A stretch of 64,000 bases of DNA from Rhizobium etli 8C-3. GTDB lineage: Bacteria; Pseudomonadota; Alphaproteobacteria; Rhizobiales; Rhizobiaceae. Of this stretch, positions 37,877 to 45,770 are shown in pieces (position 1 is the first letter of the stretch; every line of letters begins with the position of its first letter). A model generated the notes under the pieces. The model was not told the origin of the DNA, searched no databases, and saw nothing but the letters and a program-made list of their open reading frames with translations. A program made the position numbers and the translations under genes. The stretch is taken from positions 1,364,001 to 1,428,000 of the forward strand of contig NZ_CP017244.1 of NCBI RefSeq assembly GCF_001908375.1, read 5' to 3'.

Positions 37877-38131
37877 ATGACAGAAACTCGGGAAGAGTGG
37901 ATTAAAAAACGTGCATACGCCCTCTGGGAAGAAGAGGGACATCCTACCGGACGAGATTCAATACATTGGGAGCAGGCAAAGAAAGAGCGTGAAAAGCTCG
38001 AAAGTTCTGCTGCGTCCAAAGACGGCAAGGAAGTCAAGACCAGGGGCAAACGCACCGCACCGCCCGGGACAAAAAGCAACGGCGCTGCAAAGCCTACTCC
38101 AAAGCGTGCGGTCAGCCGCAAGTCTGCCTGA
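37877..38131 (+). CDS. DUF2934 small basic protein
   Basis: 84 residues. The N-terminal half is the DUF2934 motif (REEWIKKRAYALWEEEGHPT, then HWEQAKKE). The C-terminal half is Lys/Ala/Pro-rich and disordered (GKRTAPPGTKSNGAAKPTPK), reminiscent of histone-like tails. Members are frequent in rhizobial stress regulons; function unknown. The exact EcfG-type promoter just upstream supports stress induction. Confidence 0.85.
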   Translation: MTETREEWIKKRAYALWEEEGHPTGRDSIHWEQAKKEREKLESSAASKDGKEVKTRGKRTAPPGTKSNGAAKPTPKRAVSRKSA

Positions 38132-38299
38132 ACGCACTCGACATCTCAGCTTCAAGATGCGGACGCTGCGCCAGCTGCGTACGCATCTGTTGTCATACGA
38201 CTGAATTACTCGCGCTTTAGGGTGTTCGTAGGAATAGATCGCCCAATGACCCTAACACGGTGTTGGCTCCAAAAAAGCTGCAAAACGGCCAGCGATGGC

Positions 38300-38324
38300 G
38301 GAACCAATTTTCTCGTGCGCTGTT
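38300..38324 (+). promoter_or_regulatory. EcfG/RpoE2-like promoter before the 24-residue peptide
   Basis: GGAAC (38300-38304), 16 bases, TGTT (38321-38324). The start codon of the peptide is 24 bases on, leaving room for its GGGAGG ribosome site. Confidence 0.6.
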
Positions 38325-38348
38325 AGTGGCGAAAATGGGAGGCTTGCC

Positions 38349-38423
38349 ATGAACAGTTACTTCGACAGCGTTCTCGTTTCACTTGTCGTAGCAGGTCTCT
38401 TCGTTTTGATCGCGCCGTTGTGA
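38349..38423 (+). CDS. 24-residue membrane micropeptide
   Basis: A tiny gene encoding MNSYFDSVLVSLVVAG followed by LFVLIAPL: a single hydrophobic helix with a short polar N-terminus. Support comes from a GGGAGG ribosome site seven bases before the ATG, an EcfG-like promoter at the expected distance, and overlap with the signals of a second small membrane gene nine bases downstream. No homologue is known to me. It may act in the membrane under stress, alone or with the next peptide. Confidence 0.55.
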   Translation: MNSYFDSVLVSLVVAGLFVLIAPL

Positions 38424-38431
38424 GGGCGCAG

Positions 38432-38602
38432 ATGCTGATCTTGTCTGTAGCCGCCTTTCTCTACCTTGTCCTTGCGCTCGGTCTCGTCGTCGCAATCGAC
38501 AACATGGTCGGCCTTGTCTTCCGCGAAACCCGATCTCCGTCCGGCCGCCTGGTTAATTTCAGCAAAGCATTGTCCGGTTTCCAACGCCCATCTCGAAAAT
38601 AG
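38432..38602 (+). CDS. Small membrane protein of 56 residues
   Basis: MLILSVAAFLYLVLALGLVV forms one transmembrane helix, followed by AIDNMVGLVFRETRSPSGRL and a basic cytoplasmic tail ending QRPSRK. GAGGG lies eight bases upstream of the ATG; an alternative GTG at 38420 overlaps the stop of the preceding micropeptide. The two are probably translated from one stress-inducible message. Function unknown. Confidence 0.5.
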   Translation: MLILSVAAFLYLVLALGLVVAIDNMVGLVFRETRSPSGRLVNFSKALSGFQRPSRK

Positions 38603-38665
38603 TACCGACCGATCGCTTAGCTTTGCCAAGCACGTTACTCCTGCGTCAAAATCCGGGCTTACTCC

Positions 38666-38691
38666 GGAACCTTTTACAGGCCCTGGCGGTT
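38666..38691 (+). promoter_or_regulatory. EcfG/RpoE2-like promoter before the KGG protein gene
   Basis: GGAAC (38666-38670), 17 bases, GGTT (38688-38691); the ATG is 30 bases further on, with AGAGGAGG between. Confidence 0.65.
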
Positions 38692-38721
38692 CAATCTCTT
38701 TGCAGACAAGAGGAGGCATAT

Positions 38722-39036
38722 ATGCCAAGAGGCGACAAATCCACGTATACGAACAAGCAGAAGCGCAAGGCAGAGCACATCGAGGAAGGCTACGAGGAAC
38801 GTGGCGTCTCCGAAAAAGAGGCAGAGCGCCGGGCCTGGGCGACCGTCAACAAGGAAAGCGGCGGCGGCAATAAGTCCGGTTCGGGTCGCGGGAAGAAAGA
38901 CACGCACGAAGCCTCTAAAAAAGGCGGCCGCAAAGGCGGCGCGGCATCGGCATCCCGCTCCGCAGCCGAGCGTTCGGCATCCGCCAAGAAGGCCGCCGCG
39001 ACGCGCAAGCGCCACGAACATCAAGCCCATCACTGA
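38722..39036 (+). CDS. KGG-repeat basic stress protein (often annotated plasmid stabilisation protein)
   Basis: 104 residues, highly charged and disordered. The N-terminal half (DKSTYTNKQKRKAEHIEEGY, ERGVSEKEAERRAWATVNKE) is the conserved core; the rest is rich in Gly, Lys, Ser and Ala, with a KKGGRKGG stress-protein motif and an Ala/Lys tail (SAKKAAATRKRHEHQAHH) that looks DNA-binding. Rhizobial relatives are called plasmid stabilisation protein without proof. The ribosome site AGGAGG and an EcfG-like promoter precede it. Confidence 0.8.
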   Translation: MPRGDKSTYTNKQKRKAEHIEEGYEERGVSEKEAERRAWATVNKESGGGNKSGSGRGKKDTHEASKKGGRKGGAASASRSAAERSASAKKAAATRKRHEHQAHH

Positions 39037-39186
39037 TCTTTGGATTGGCGCGCCGCCAAAGCCGTTCCTGCTCGAGGAGTTTTTGAAATGGTCGCAACAG
39101 GTGGCCGATGACGCATCAGCCTCAAGGAACGCGTTTTCAACTCCGACGATCCAATCGCCTGATCGATCAACACGCCCCGGAGGCGA

Positions 39187-39279
39187 ATGGCCGTAAAAAG
39201 CGGGCACTTACGCGGCTATGTCGATGTTGAGCTTCTATATAAATTGCGCCGGCGACCGGTTGACGAAGAAGGAAAGTAG
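39187..39279 (+). CDS. Possible 30-residue peptide
   Basis: ATG with GGAGG four bases upstream, encoding MAVKSGHLRGYVDVELLYKL followed by RRRPVDEEGK. A GGAAC at 39126 followed 16 bases later by CGAT is only a poor match to an EcfG promoter. No known relative; could be chance. Confidence 0.25.
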   Translation: MAVKSGHLRGYVDVELLYKLRRRPVDEEGK

Positions 39280-39311
39280 CGCACTTACAAAACCAGGCAT
39301 TGAGGGTATGG

Positions 39312-40043
39312 ATGACATACGAGCTCTATTACTGGGACGGCATCCAGGGACGAGGGGAATTCGTCCGCCTGTCACTGGAGGAGGCGGGGGCCGAGTATGT
39401 CGACGTCGCTCGCGAATCCGGGAGCGGCCGGGGAACCAGCGCAATGATGAACCTCATGCGGAGCGGCTCAGATCCGCATATCCCGTTTGCGCCTCCCTTT
39501 TTGAAAGATGGCGACCTCGTCATCCCGCACGTCGCCAATATCCTGCTTTATCTCGGACCGAAGCTCGGTCTGGTGCCCAAGCAGGAGGGCCTACTCTACG
39601 TGTTGAACGGCTTGCAACTCACCGTCGCCGATTTCGTCGCCGAGGTACATGACACGCACCATCCGATCGCCACCTCGCTCTACTATGAAGATCAGAAGGA
39701 CGAGGCAAAGGCGCGCTCGGCCGCATTTATCAAGGAACGCATGCCCAAATTTCTCGGCTATTTCGAACGCGTGCTGCGGCAGAACCCGCAAGGCCCGCAA
39801 CATATCCTCGGCGATGCGCTCACCTATGTCGACCTCTCGCTCTTTCAGATCATCGAGGGCCTGAACTATGCCTTCCCCAACGCCATGACAGGCTATCAGG
39901 CGAAATACCCGGCGCTATCGACCCTGCATGATACAGTGGCCAGGCGCCCGAACATTGCCGCCTACCTGAAATCGGAGCGGCGCATCGCTTTCAACGAGGA
40001 CGGAATCTTCCGGCACTATCCAGAACTCGACAAGGGGGGTTAA
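39312..40043 (+). CDS. Glutathione S-transferase family protein
   Basis: 243 residues. The thioredoxin-like N-terminal domain (TYELYYWDGIQGRGEFVRLS, then DLVIPHVANILLYLG) and the helical C-terminal domain (LGDALTYVDLSLFQIIEGLN) are those of a sigma/pi-like GST with the N-terminal Tyr kept. The start at 39312 (MTYELYYW) gives the proper strand 1. Likely detoxifies electrophiles or lipid peroxides; sits in the stress island without an obvious promoter of its own. Confidence 0.88.
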   Translation: MTYELYYWDGIQGRGEFVRLSLEEAGAEYVDVARESGSGRGTSAMMNLMRSGSDPHIPFAPPFLKDGDLVIPHVANILLYLGPKLGLVPKQEGLLYVLNGLQLTVADFVAEVHDTHHPIATSLYYEDQKDEAKARSAAFIKERMPKFLGYFERVLRQNPQGPQHILGDALTYVDLSLFQIIEGLNYAFPNAMTGYQAKYPALSTLHDTVARRPNIAAYLKSERRIAFNEDGIFRHYPELDKGG

Positions 40044-40052
40044 GGAGGAGGC

Positions 40053-40280
40053 ATGAAAAAGGCCGTACCCTTTGAGAGGATCACTAAGATGCAGGTGATG
40101 ATCGAGGGACCGTCACGCTTGCGGCCTTTCTGCATGACTGCCCCTTATGATTACCATATCGGCGTTTGCGCCGGGTTCGGGCACCAGTGGAGGCTGGTTC
40201 AGGTCCGAAGGACAGCAGAGCGATCTGTCCAGCGGAAAGAGAGACTTTGTCGATCGGTGCGAATGCCGGTCAAAACCTAA
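40053..40280 (+). CDS. Doubtful 75-residue protein after the GST gene
   Basis: Starts MKKAVPFERITKMQVMIEGP ten bases after the GST stop with an excellent AAGGAGGAGG ribosome site, which is the main reason to list it. The C-terminal half is Arg-rich and not protein-like in composition, and I know no relatives. Otherwise the gap before ku (40044-40343) is empty. Confidence 0.3.
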   Translation: MKKAVPFERITKMQVMIEGPSRLRPFCMTAPYDYHIGVCAGFGHQWRLVQVRRTAERSVQRKERLCRSVRMPVKT

Positions 40281-40343
40281 CCGGAGCCAAGGAAAAGCCG
40301 CCCATGAAGGTGTTTTCCTTGAGTTCTTTCATTGGAGACGGCC

Positions 40344-41159
40344 ATGGCGCGGCAGACTTTCTGGAAAGGTTATCTCAAGCTGTCGCTCGTCACGGCGTCA
40401 GTCTCGCTGACGCCAGCCACGACGGAGAGCAACAAGGTCCGTTTTCATGTTCTCAATCGCAAGACCAGCAACCGGGTCGAAAGCCGCTATGTCGACAGCG
40501 TTACCCATAAGGCCGTGTCCGGAAAGGAACAGGTCAAGGGTTTTCCGAAGGGCGAGGACGATTACGTCATTCTCGAAGACGACGAGATCGACGAGGTGGG
40601 GCTTGAAAGCACACGAACCATCGACATCGACACCTTCGTGCCGCGTGGCTCGATCGACTGGATCTGGTACGACAAGCCGCATTTTCTGGCGCCGGAGGAC
40701 AAGGTCGGCACAGAGGCCTTCTGCGTCATTCGCGAGGCGATGAGGGCAAACAACGTCGTTGGCATCGCAAGGCTGGTGCTTTATCGCCGTGAACGGGCGG
40801 TGCTTCTCGAGCCTCAAGGCAAAGGCATCGTTCTGTGGACGTTGCACTTCGGCAACGAGGTCCGAGAACCGGTCGCACACCTCGATATCGACACCAAGGT
40901 CGACACCAAGGTGCTCGCCATGATGACGCGCCTTGTCAAGGAAGAGACGAAAGAGTGGAGTGTCTCCATGGTGCAGGATCCGATTCAGAAGCGGCTGAAG
41001 ACAATGATCCGCAACAAGACGAAGAGCCTGAAACAGGCTGCGCCCGCAGCGAAGCGGCCCGCTGTCAGATCGACCGGCAATGTCATCAACATCATGGACG
41101 CCCTGAAGAAGAGCTTGGCCGCCGACGGCGAAAAGCCGAGATCACCGAGATCTCGCTGA
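40344..41159 (+). CDS. ku: Ku-family DNA end-binding protein (first copy)
   Basis: 271 residues; forms a ring-shaped dimer on double-strand breaks and recruits LigD. Core: ARQTFWKGYLKLSLVTASVS, VRFHVLNRKTSNRVESRYVD, GFPKGEDDYVILEDDEIDEV, TIDIDTFVPRGSIDWIWYDK. The C-terminal NVINIMDALKKSL is the LigD-interacting helix, followed by a basic tail (SPRSR). The start is the ATG at 40344 after GGAGACGG. It differs strongly from the second Ku at 43743, so the two may form distinct homodimers or a heterodimer. Confidence 0.93.
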   Translation: MARQTFWKGYLKLSLVTASVSLTPATTESNKVRFHVLNRKTSNRVESRYVDSVTHKAVSGKEQVKGFPKGEDDYVILEDDEIDEVGLESTRTIDIDTFVPRGSIDWIWYDKPHFLAPEDKVGTEAFCVIREAMRANNVVGIARLVLYRRERAVLLEPQGKGIVLWTLHFGNEVREPVAHLDIDTKVDTKVLAMMTRLVKEETKEWSVSMVQDPIQKRLKTMIRNKTKSLKQAAPAAKRPAVRSTGNVINIMDALKKSLAADGEKPRSPRSR

Positions 41160-41290
41160 GGGCACGGCCATTTCCGGCCCCAAATCGTCGTAAACGGAAC
41201 GGCGCGCCCGCTATTCTGTACTAATCTGTTCGAAGCAGCCGGCATGGAGAGGAGCCATGCTCAGTTGATCTTTCAACGGAGGAGATGAAA

Positions 41291-42481
41291 ATGAGCAAGA
41301 ACCGAGGCGTCGTCTATATGCGGCCTGGCAAGGTCGAGGTCCGCGACATCGACGATCCGAAACTGGAAGCCCCAGATGGCCGCCGCATAGAACATGGCGT
41401 CATCCTGAAGGTAATCTCCACCAATATTTGCGGCTCCGACCAGCATATGGTCCGTGGCCGCACGACAGCCATGCCCGGTCTCGTTCTCGGCCACGAAATT
41501 ACCGGGGAAATCATCGAAAAGGGCGTCGATGTCGAAATGCTGAGCGTCGGCGATATCGTTTCCGTGCCCTTCAACGTCGCCTGCGGCCGCTGCCGTTGCT
41601 GCAAAGCCCAGGACACCGGCGTCTGCCTGACGGTTAATCCTGCGCGCGCTGGCGGAGCTTATGGCTATGTCGACATGGGCGGGTGGATCGGCGGCCAAGC
41701 CCGCTATGTCACCATTCCCTATGCCGATTTCAATTTGCTGAAGCTTCCCGACCGCGACAAGGCAATGGCGAAGATCCGCGATCTCACCATGCTTTCGGAT
41801 ATCCTTCCAACGGGCTTCCACGGCGCAGTGCGCGCCGGCGTCGGCGTCGGCTCGACGGTCTATGTCGCAGGCGCCGGTCCGGTCGGCATGGCCGCTGCCG
41901 CATCTGCCCGCATCCTCGGCTCAGCCGTCGTCATGGTCGGCGATTTCAACAAGGATCGTTTGGCCCATGCCGCCAAGGTTGGCTTTGAACCGATCGACCT
42001 TTCAAAGAGCGACCGCCTCGGCGACATGATCGCTCAGGTCGTCGGTTCCAATGAAGTAGACAGCGCCATCGACGCCGTCGGCTTCGAAGCTCGCGGTCAT
42101 TCGGGCGGCGAGCAGCCGGCAATCGTGCTCAACCAGATGATGGAGATCACCCGTGCAGCCGGTTCGATCGGCATTCCTGGCCTCTACGTCACCGAAGATC
42201 CAGGCGCCGTCGACAATGCCGCAAAGCACGGCAACCTCTCGCTTCGTTTCGGCCTCGGCTGGGCAAAGGCTCAATCCTTCCACACCGGCCAGACGCCTGT
42301 CCTGAAGTACAATCGTCAGCTGATGCAGGCGATCCTCCATGACCGCCTTCCGATCGCCGACATCGTCAATGCCAAGGTGATCTCACTGGAGGATGCTGCG
42401 CAAGGCTATGAGAGCTTCGACCAAGGCGCCGCCACCAAATTCGTGCTCGACCCGCACGGCGAGGTTGCGAAGGCAGCCTAG
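41291..42481 (+). CDS. fdhA: Glutathione-independent formaldehyde dehydrogenase
   Basis: Zinc- and NAD-dependent oxidation of formaldehyde to formate without free glutathione, as in Pseudomonas putida FdhA. 396 residues. Catalytic zinc region TNICGSDQHMVRGRTTA and GLVLGHEITGEI; structural zinc CGRCRCCKAQDTGVC; Rossmann segment VYVAGAGPVGMAAAAS; the long insertion GYVDMGGWIGGQARYV is typical of this subgroup. GGAGG is eight bases before the ATG at 41291. It sits between the first ku and the LigD polymerase, opposite in strand to the latter, and may compensate for the lost glutathione-linked dehydrogenase at 24.8 kb. Confidence 0.92.
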   Translation: MSKNRGVVYMRPGKVEVRDIDDPKLEAPDGRRIEHGVILKVISTNICGSDQHMVRGRTTAMPGLVLGHEITGEIIEKGVDVEMLSVGDIVSVPFNVACGRCRCCKAQDTGVCLTVNPARAGGAYGYVDMGGWIGGQARYVTIPYADFNLLKLPDRDKAMAKIRDLTMLSDILPTGFHGAVRAGVGVGSTVYVAGAGPVGMAAAASARILGSAVVMVGDFNKDRLAHAAKVGFEPIDLSKSDRLGDMIAQVVGSNEVDSAIDAVGFEARGHSGGEQPAIVLNQMMEITRAAGSIGIPGLYVTEDPGAVDNAAKHGNLSLRFGLGWAKAQSFHTGQTPVLKYNRQLMQAILHDRLPIADIVNAKVISLEDAAQGYESFDQGAATKFVLDPHGEVAKAA

Positions 42482-42554
42482 TTGCTGAAACCATCGCGTT
42501 GTCAGTCTTTCCTCCACGGGAGAGACTGACGGCTGGCAAATGCCAGGCGCTAGT

Positions 42555-43454
42555 CTAACGCTTCTTTTTTTTCTCAAGCGGCTTTGCTGCCGCAAAGAAC
42601 CCGTCCCACGGATCGTGCGGCAGCGCCTCGAGCCGCGGCGGCGTGTGGTCGATGGTGAAATGGGCCGGGCCGATGTCGGCGGTGAGTTCGCTCCATTCCA
42701 GCGGCATCGAGACGGCCGCGCCCGCCCGGGCACGCGTGGAGTAGGCGGCGACTGCAGTGTTGCCTCGGCCATTGCGCAGGTAGTCGATGAAGATCTTGCC
42801 GGTGCGCTCGGATTTTGTCGCCTTGACGATGTAGCGGTTCGGACTTTCTGCGGCCATGGTGTCCGCCAGCCGTTTCGCAAAGGCCTTCACCTCCCCCCAA
42901 CCTGCTTTTGGCTTCAGTGGCGTGACCACATGCAGCCCCTTGCCGCCCGAGGTCTTGACAAATGCGGCAAGTCCCTCTGCCTCCAGGCGCTCTTTGATCT
43001 CGCCGGCGGCAGCGATGATATTATCCCACGCAACCTCGCCGCCCGGATCGAGATCCATGGTTATCATGTCCGGCTTTTCCCAATCGTCCGTCGTTGCGCC
43101 CCAGGGATGAATTTCGAGCACAGCCGATTGCACGAGGGCCACCAAACCATCGAAATCGGCAATGCGCAGCAACTTTTCTCCGCCCCTGTCCTTCGGATCT
43201 GTGATCTGTTCGATGTTTTCGTTCATGCCCTTCCAGGCGTGTTTCTGGAAGAAACGCTGATGTCCCTCAATGCCGTCTGGCAGACGCAGCAGAGCCAGAG
43301 GACGATTGACCACGTAAGGCTCCATGAAGCGCCAGACCTGGGCGTAATAGTTGGCCAACCCTTCCTTGGTGACGCCTTCGTCCGGCCAGTAAATGCGATC
43401 CGGATGGGTCAGCGTCACATGGGATTTCGGCAGGTTTTTAGCGGGAGTCTTTTC
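42555..43454 (-). CDS. ligD: Stand-alone LigD-type primase-polymerase domain
   Basis: About 299 residues matching the C-terminal polymerase domain of LigD: VTLTHPDRIYWPDEGVTKEG, RFFQKHAWKGM, VLEIHPWGATTDDWEKPDMI, the metal-binding TMDLDPG, and FVKTSGGKGLHVVTPL. It can add nucleotides and fill gaps at breaks. No ligase or phosphoesterase domain is present in this gene or the window. The frame is open up to 43655, with a leader unlike known domains; the ATG at 43454 opens the domain. It follows the second ku by about 290 bases on the same strand. Confidence 0.9.
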   Translation of the reverse strand, partial: EKTPAKNLPKSHVTLTHPDRIYWPDEGVTKEGLANYYAQVWRFMEPYVVNRPLALLRLPDGIEGHQRFFQKHAWKGMNENIEQITDPKDRGGEKLLRIADFDGLVALVQSAVLEIHPWGATTDDWEKPDMITMDLDPGGEVAWDNIIAAAGEIKERLEAEGLAAFVKTSGGKGLHVVTPLKPKAGWGEVKAFAKRLADTMAAESPNRYIVKATKSERTGKIFIDYLRNGRGNTAVAAYSTRARAGAAVSMPLEWSELTADIGPAHFTIDHTPPRLEALPHDPWDGFFAAAKPLEKKKKR

Positions 43455-43742
43455 CATCTCGCGGACACGTCCTTCGCCAGTCTGTCCTCGCGCAAAGCGG
43501 TGCCGCAGGTTACCATTGGCGGACCACATGCGATATTCTCGCGACAAGCTCCGGCTGCAAAAAATGAACCCGCGCCCTTCCTCCGATGAGCTCTGTGCAT
43601 TGATCACAATATCGCCGTCATACTGCAGCCGCGTCACATCGTGCTTTTGAAGCACGAATCCGTTTCACCGAATGCGCCTTTGTCGCAGCGCGTTCACGGA
43701 TGATCGTCAGGAGTTTGAGCAGACAGGTCTCGAGCGCCATTG

Positions 43743-44588
43743 TCAGCCAGCTTTCTTGCGGCGGCTATCGGAGGCAGAGCGGTGCGCCGTCCCTTTCCCA
43801 GGCGTTTTCTTTTCACTCAACTTGGCACTCTGGCGCAGCGCCTCCATCAGATCGACAACCTTGCCCTCCGGCTTCGGCTTCGTCTTCGGCAGCGCCCTGC
43901 CCTCGATCTTGGCCTTCACCAGTTCGGTCAGCGCCGCCTCGTAGCGATCCTCATATTCGCTCGGCTCAAACACGCCCCGCTTCGTACCGATGATATGACC
44001 GGCAAGCTCGAGCATCTCCCTGTCGAATTTGATGTCCGGAATGTCCTTGAAAACCGGACCGGCAGAACGAACCTCGTAGTCGAAGTTCAACATCGTCGCG
44101 ATGACATAGTCCTCACGCTGACGGATCAGCAGGGTCCGGTTGCGCCGGAAGAGCACGGCCTGGGCAAGTGCTGCCACATTATTTTCACGCATGCTCCTCG
44201 CAATCAGGCGCAGCGCCTCTTCGTCACTCTCGTCGACAGGTGCAAGATAGTAAGGACGGTCGAAGTAGAGCTTGTCGATTTCATCGAGCGCTATGAAACT
44301 CTTTACATCCATGATCTTGTCGCTCTCCGGCATCACATTGGCAATCTCCTCGCCTTCGATGACGATGTATTCGCCATTGTCCAACTGGTAACCCTTGACC
44401 TGATCTTCGCGCTCCACGGGCTTGCCGGTCTCGCTGTCCACGAACTGACGCTCGACGCGATGGCCAGTTTTCCGATTGATGATATTGAAGGAGAGCCGGT
44501 CAGATCCGGAAATTGCAGTATAAAGCCCGACGGCGCAGACAAGGTCGCCGATTTTCAGATGACCCTTCCAGCTGGCCCGCGCTGCCAT
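43743..44588 (-). CDS. ku: Ku-family DNA end-binding protein (second copy)
   Basis: 281 residues: ARASWKGHLKIGDLVCAVGL, LSFNIINRKTGHRVERQFVD, KGYQLDNGEYIVIEGEEIAN, and the LigD-interacting GKVVDLMEALRQSAK near the C-terminus, with a basic tail (SASDSRRKKAG). The start at 44588 has GGAGG upstream; the open frame reaches 44891 but overlaps the DUF2188 gene. Third gene of a minus-strand unit (hypothetical, DUF2188, ku) with gaps of 15 and 19 bases, headed by an EcfG-like promoter at 45161-45185. Stress-sigma control of a Ku pair is known in S. meliloti. Confidence 0.93.
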   Translation of the reverse strand: MAARASWKGHLKIGDLVCAVGLYTAISGSDRLSFNIINRKTGHRVERQFVDSETGKPVEREDQVKGYQLDNGEYIVIEGEEIANVMPESDKIMDVKSFIALDEIDKLYFDRPYYLAPVDESDEEALRLIARSMRENNVAALAQAVLFRRNRTLLIRQREDYVIATMLNFDYEVRSAGPVFKDIPDIKFDREMLELAGHIIGTKRGVFEPSEYEDRYEAALTELVKAKIEGRALPKTKPKPEGKVVDLMEALRQSAKLSEKKTPGKGTAHRSASDSRRKKAG

Positions 44589-44607
44589 CGTCGTCCTCCG
44601 CGTTCGC

Positions 44608-44838
44608 TCAGAGCCGGCTTCCACTCTTGTCCGTTTCAAGCGGCACAAACCGCCAACCGCCGTCCGGAGCCGGAAACGCCAACGTAGCATCTCCGTCGCC
44701 GATTTTCTGGCGGGACGCTGCGCGTTTTGCGTGATTGATCGCCTCTTCGACGGTCGCGTAGGTTTCGGAAAGCGTGCCGCCGAGCTTGTATGCCCAGCCT
44801 TCGTCATGGGGCACGATCTGATAGGTAATGTCGACCAT
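44608..44838 (-). CDS. DUF2188-like small protein
   Basis: 76 residues: TYQIVPHDEGWAYKLGGTLS, then YATVEEAINHAKRAA, which is the DUF2188 pattern (a three-stranded sheet and one helix). A GGACAGG site precedes the start. It lies between a small hypothetical gene and ku in a tight cluster. Function unknown. Confidence 0.75.
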   Translation of the reverse strand: MVDITYQIVPHDEGWAYKLGGTLSETYATVEEAINHAKRAASRQKIGDGDATLAFPAPDGGWRFVPLETDKSGSRL

Positions 44839-44853
44839 AATCCTGTCCTCTCT

Positions 44854-45120
44854 TCAGTCGTCATCGCGTGGCGCTGCTTTGCGGCGCTCATCCAAGGCGA
44901 TTATCCTTTCGACAGACGCGAGATCGTCACTGGTAACGGGCCGCACGGGATCGGAGGCGATCGCTTCGAGCACTTCGTCTGAAAGCGCGCCTTTGCGGAT
45001 TGCCCATTCCAATGTTTCACGCGTTTCCCGCTCCGCCTTCAGCTGCGCATAGAGCGCTACGATCAGACGGTCGCGGTGATCGAACCCACTCTTTAGCGCC
45101 ATGTTCGGGATATTCGGCAT
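44854..45120 (-). CDS. Small hypothetical protein heading the ku operon
   Basis: 88 residues, charged and helical: HRDRLIVALYAQLKAERETR, ETLEWAIRKGALSDEVLEAI. I do not recognise a family. First gene after the EcfG-like promoter; leader of about 40 bases. A second start at 45102 (MALKSGFDHRD) is possible. Confidence 0.6.
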   Translation of the reverse strand: MPNIPNMALKSGFDHRDRLIVALYAQLKAERETRETLEWAIRKGALSDEVLEAIASDPVRPVTSDDLASVERIIALDERRKAAPRDDD

Positions 45121-45160
45121 GCAGGTGGCCCTTCAAGATTTCTCCCGATCAAAGCTTTTC

Positions 45161-45185
45161 AACTGATTGGAGCCCGAAAAGTTCC
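45161..45185 (-). promoter_or_regulatory. EcfG/RpoE2-like promoter before the ku operon
   Basis: Minus strand: GGAAC (45185-45181), 16 bases, AGTT (45164-45161), 41 bases before the first ATG at 45120. It would drive the hypothetical, DUF2188 and ku genes, and possibly the LigD polymerase. Confidence 0.65.
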
Positions 45186-45770
45186 GCTATTTCAGGTCCA
45201 AAGCCCGATTGGGTCCTGCTTGGCCGTGAATGACCTGGCTCTCGGGAGGGCAGGTGCCATGAGCAAAATCCATCACGAAGCCCGAGTTTTCCCGCGAAAG
45301 AGCCACATGACTGCAGCATGCTCGGAAACGAATGAAGACGGGATGCGGTCTGTCACCTCGCCCGACATCTGATTTAACGCCCTTCCATCGTTCGGTTTTT
45401 GCGGATCTGCAAGCGGGTATGCCGCATTGAGGCTAACGAGCTGTTCTTCGTGACGGCAAGCTGCTCAATCCCTCTAATCCGAGGCTGAACCATCAGGAGG
45501 GTGGTCAGAATTGTCCCGAGCACGGCAGATGAGGTCGATGGCCGCCGCACTTGCCTTGTCGGTTTTCTGCCTGTTCCGCGATGACGTCACCGCCAGTAGC
45601 CAAACGGTATTTGCGGCAAAGCTTGCCGTCCTCGAATGGCAAGCAAGCGAGCGAGACTAAACGTCCGCCTGTTAGGGATTTGTTGACCATAAAGTGGTTC
45701 AACTGAACATGATGGATGCGGACGTTCCCGCACGTCGTCGAGTGTTTTTGTGTAAGACGGGATTGTTCGT
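45186..45770. other. Largely gene-free region between the ku operon and the M15 peptidase gene
   Basis: Contains one possible 37-residue gene (listed separately) and two weak open frames near 45500-45700 on either strand (minus-strand SLACLPFEDGKLCRKYRLAT is the most protein-like) without ribosome sites. Nothing else recognised. Confidence 0.4.
45259..45372 (+). CDS. Possible 37-residue peptide
   Basis: ATG preceded by GGGAGGGCAGGTGCC, encoding MSKIHHEARVFPRKSHMTAA and ending SVTSPDI. The ribosome site is good; composition is polar and no family is known to me. Confidence 0.25.
   Translation: MSKIHHEARVFPRKSHMTAACSETNEDGMRSVTSPDI

Noticed and set aside
39126..39150. GGAAC-N16-CGAT before the 30-residue open frame as an EcfG promoter
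   Set aside because: The last two bases of the -10 are AT rather than TT, and the gene itself is doubtful.
41196..41220. GGAAC before fdhA as an EcfG promoter
   Set aside because: The base run 16-17 positions later (TGTA/GTAC) lacks the required TT, and the distance to the start is longer than for the accepted sites.
44589..44891. About 100 extra N-terminal residues on the second Ku
   Set aside because: They overlap the DUF2188 gene in another frame, and GGAGG precedes the ATG at 44588, where Ku homology begins.
45505..45702. 65-residue minus-strand open frame (MNHFMVNKSLTGGRLV...)
   Set aside because: No ribosome site and no known relatives; kept only as a note on the intergenic region.
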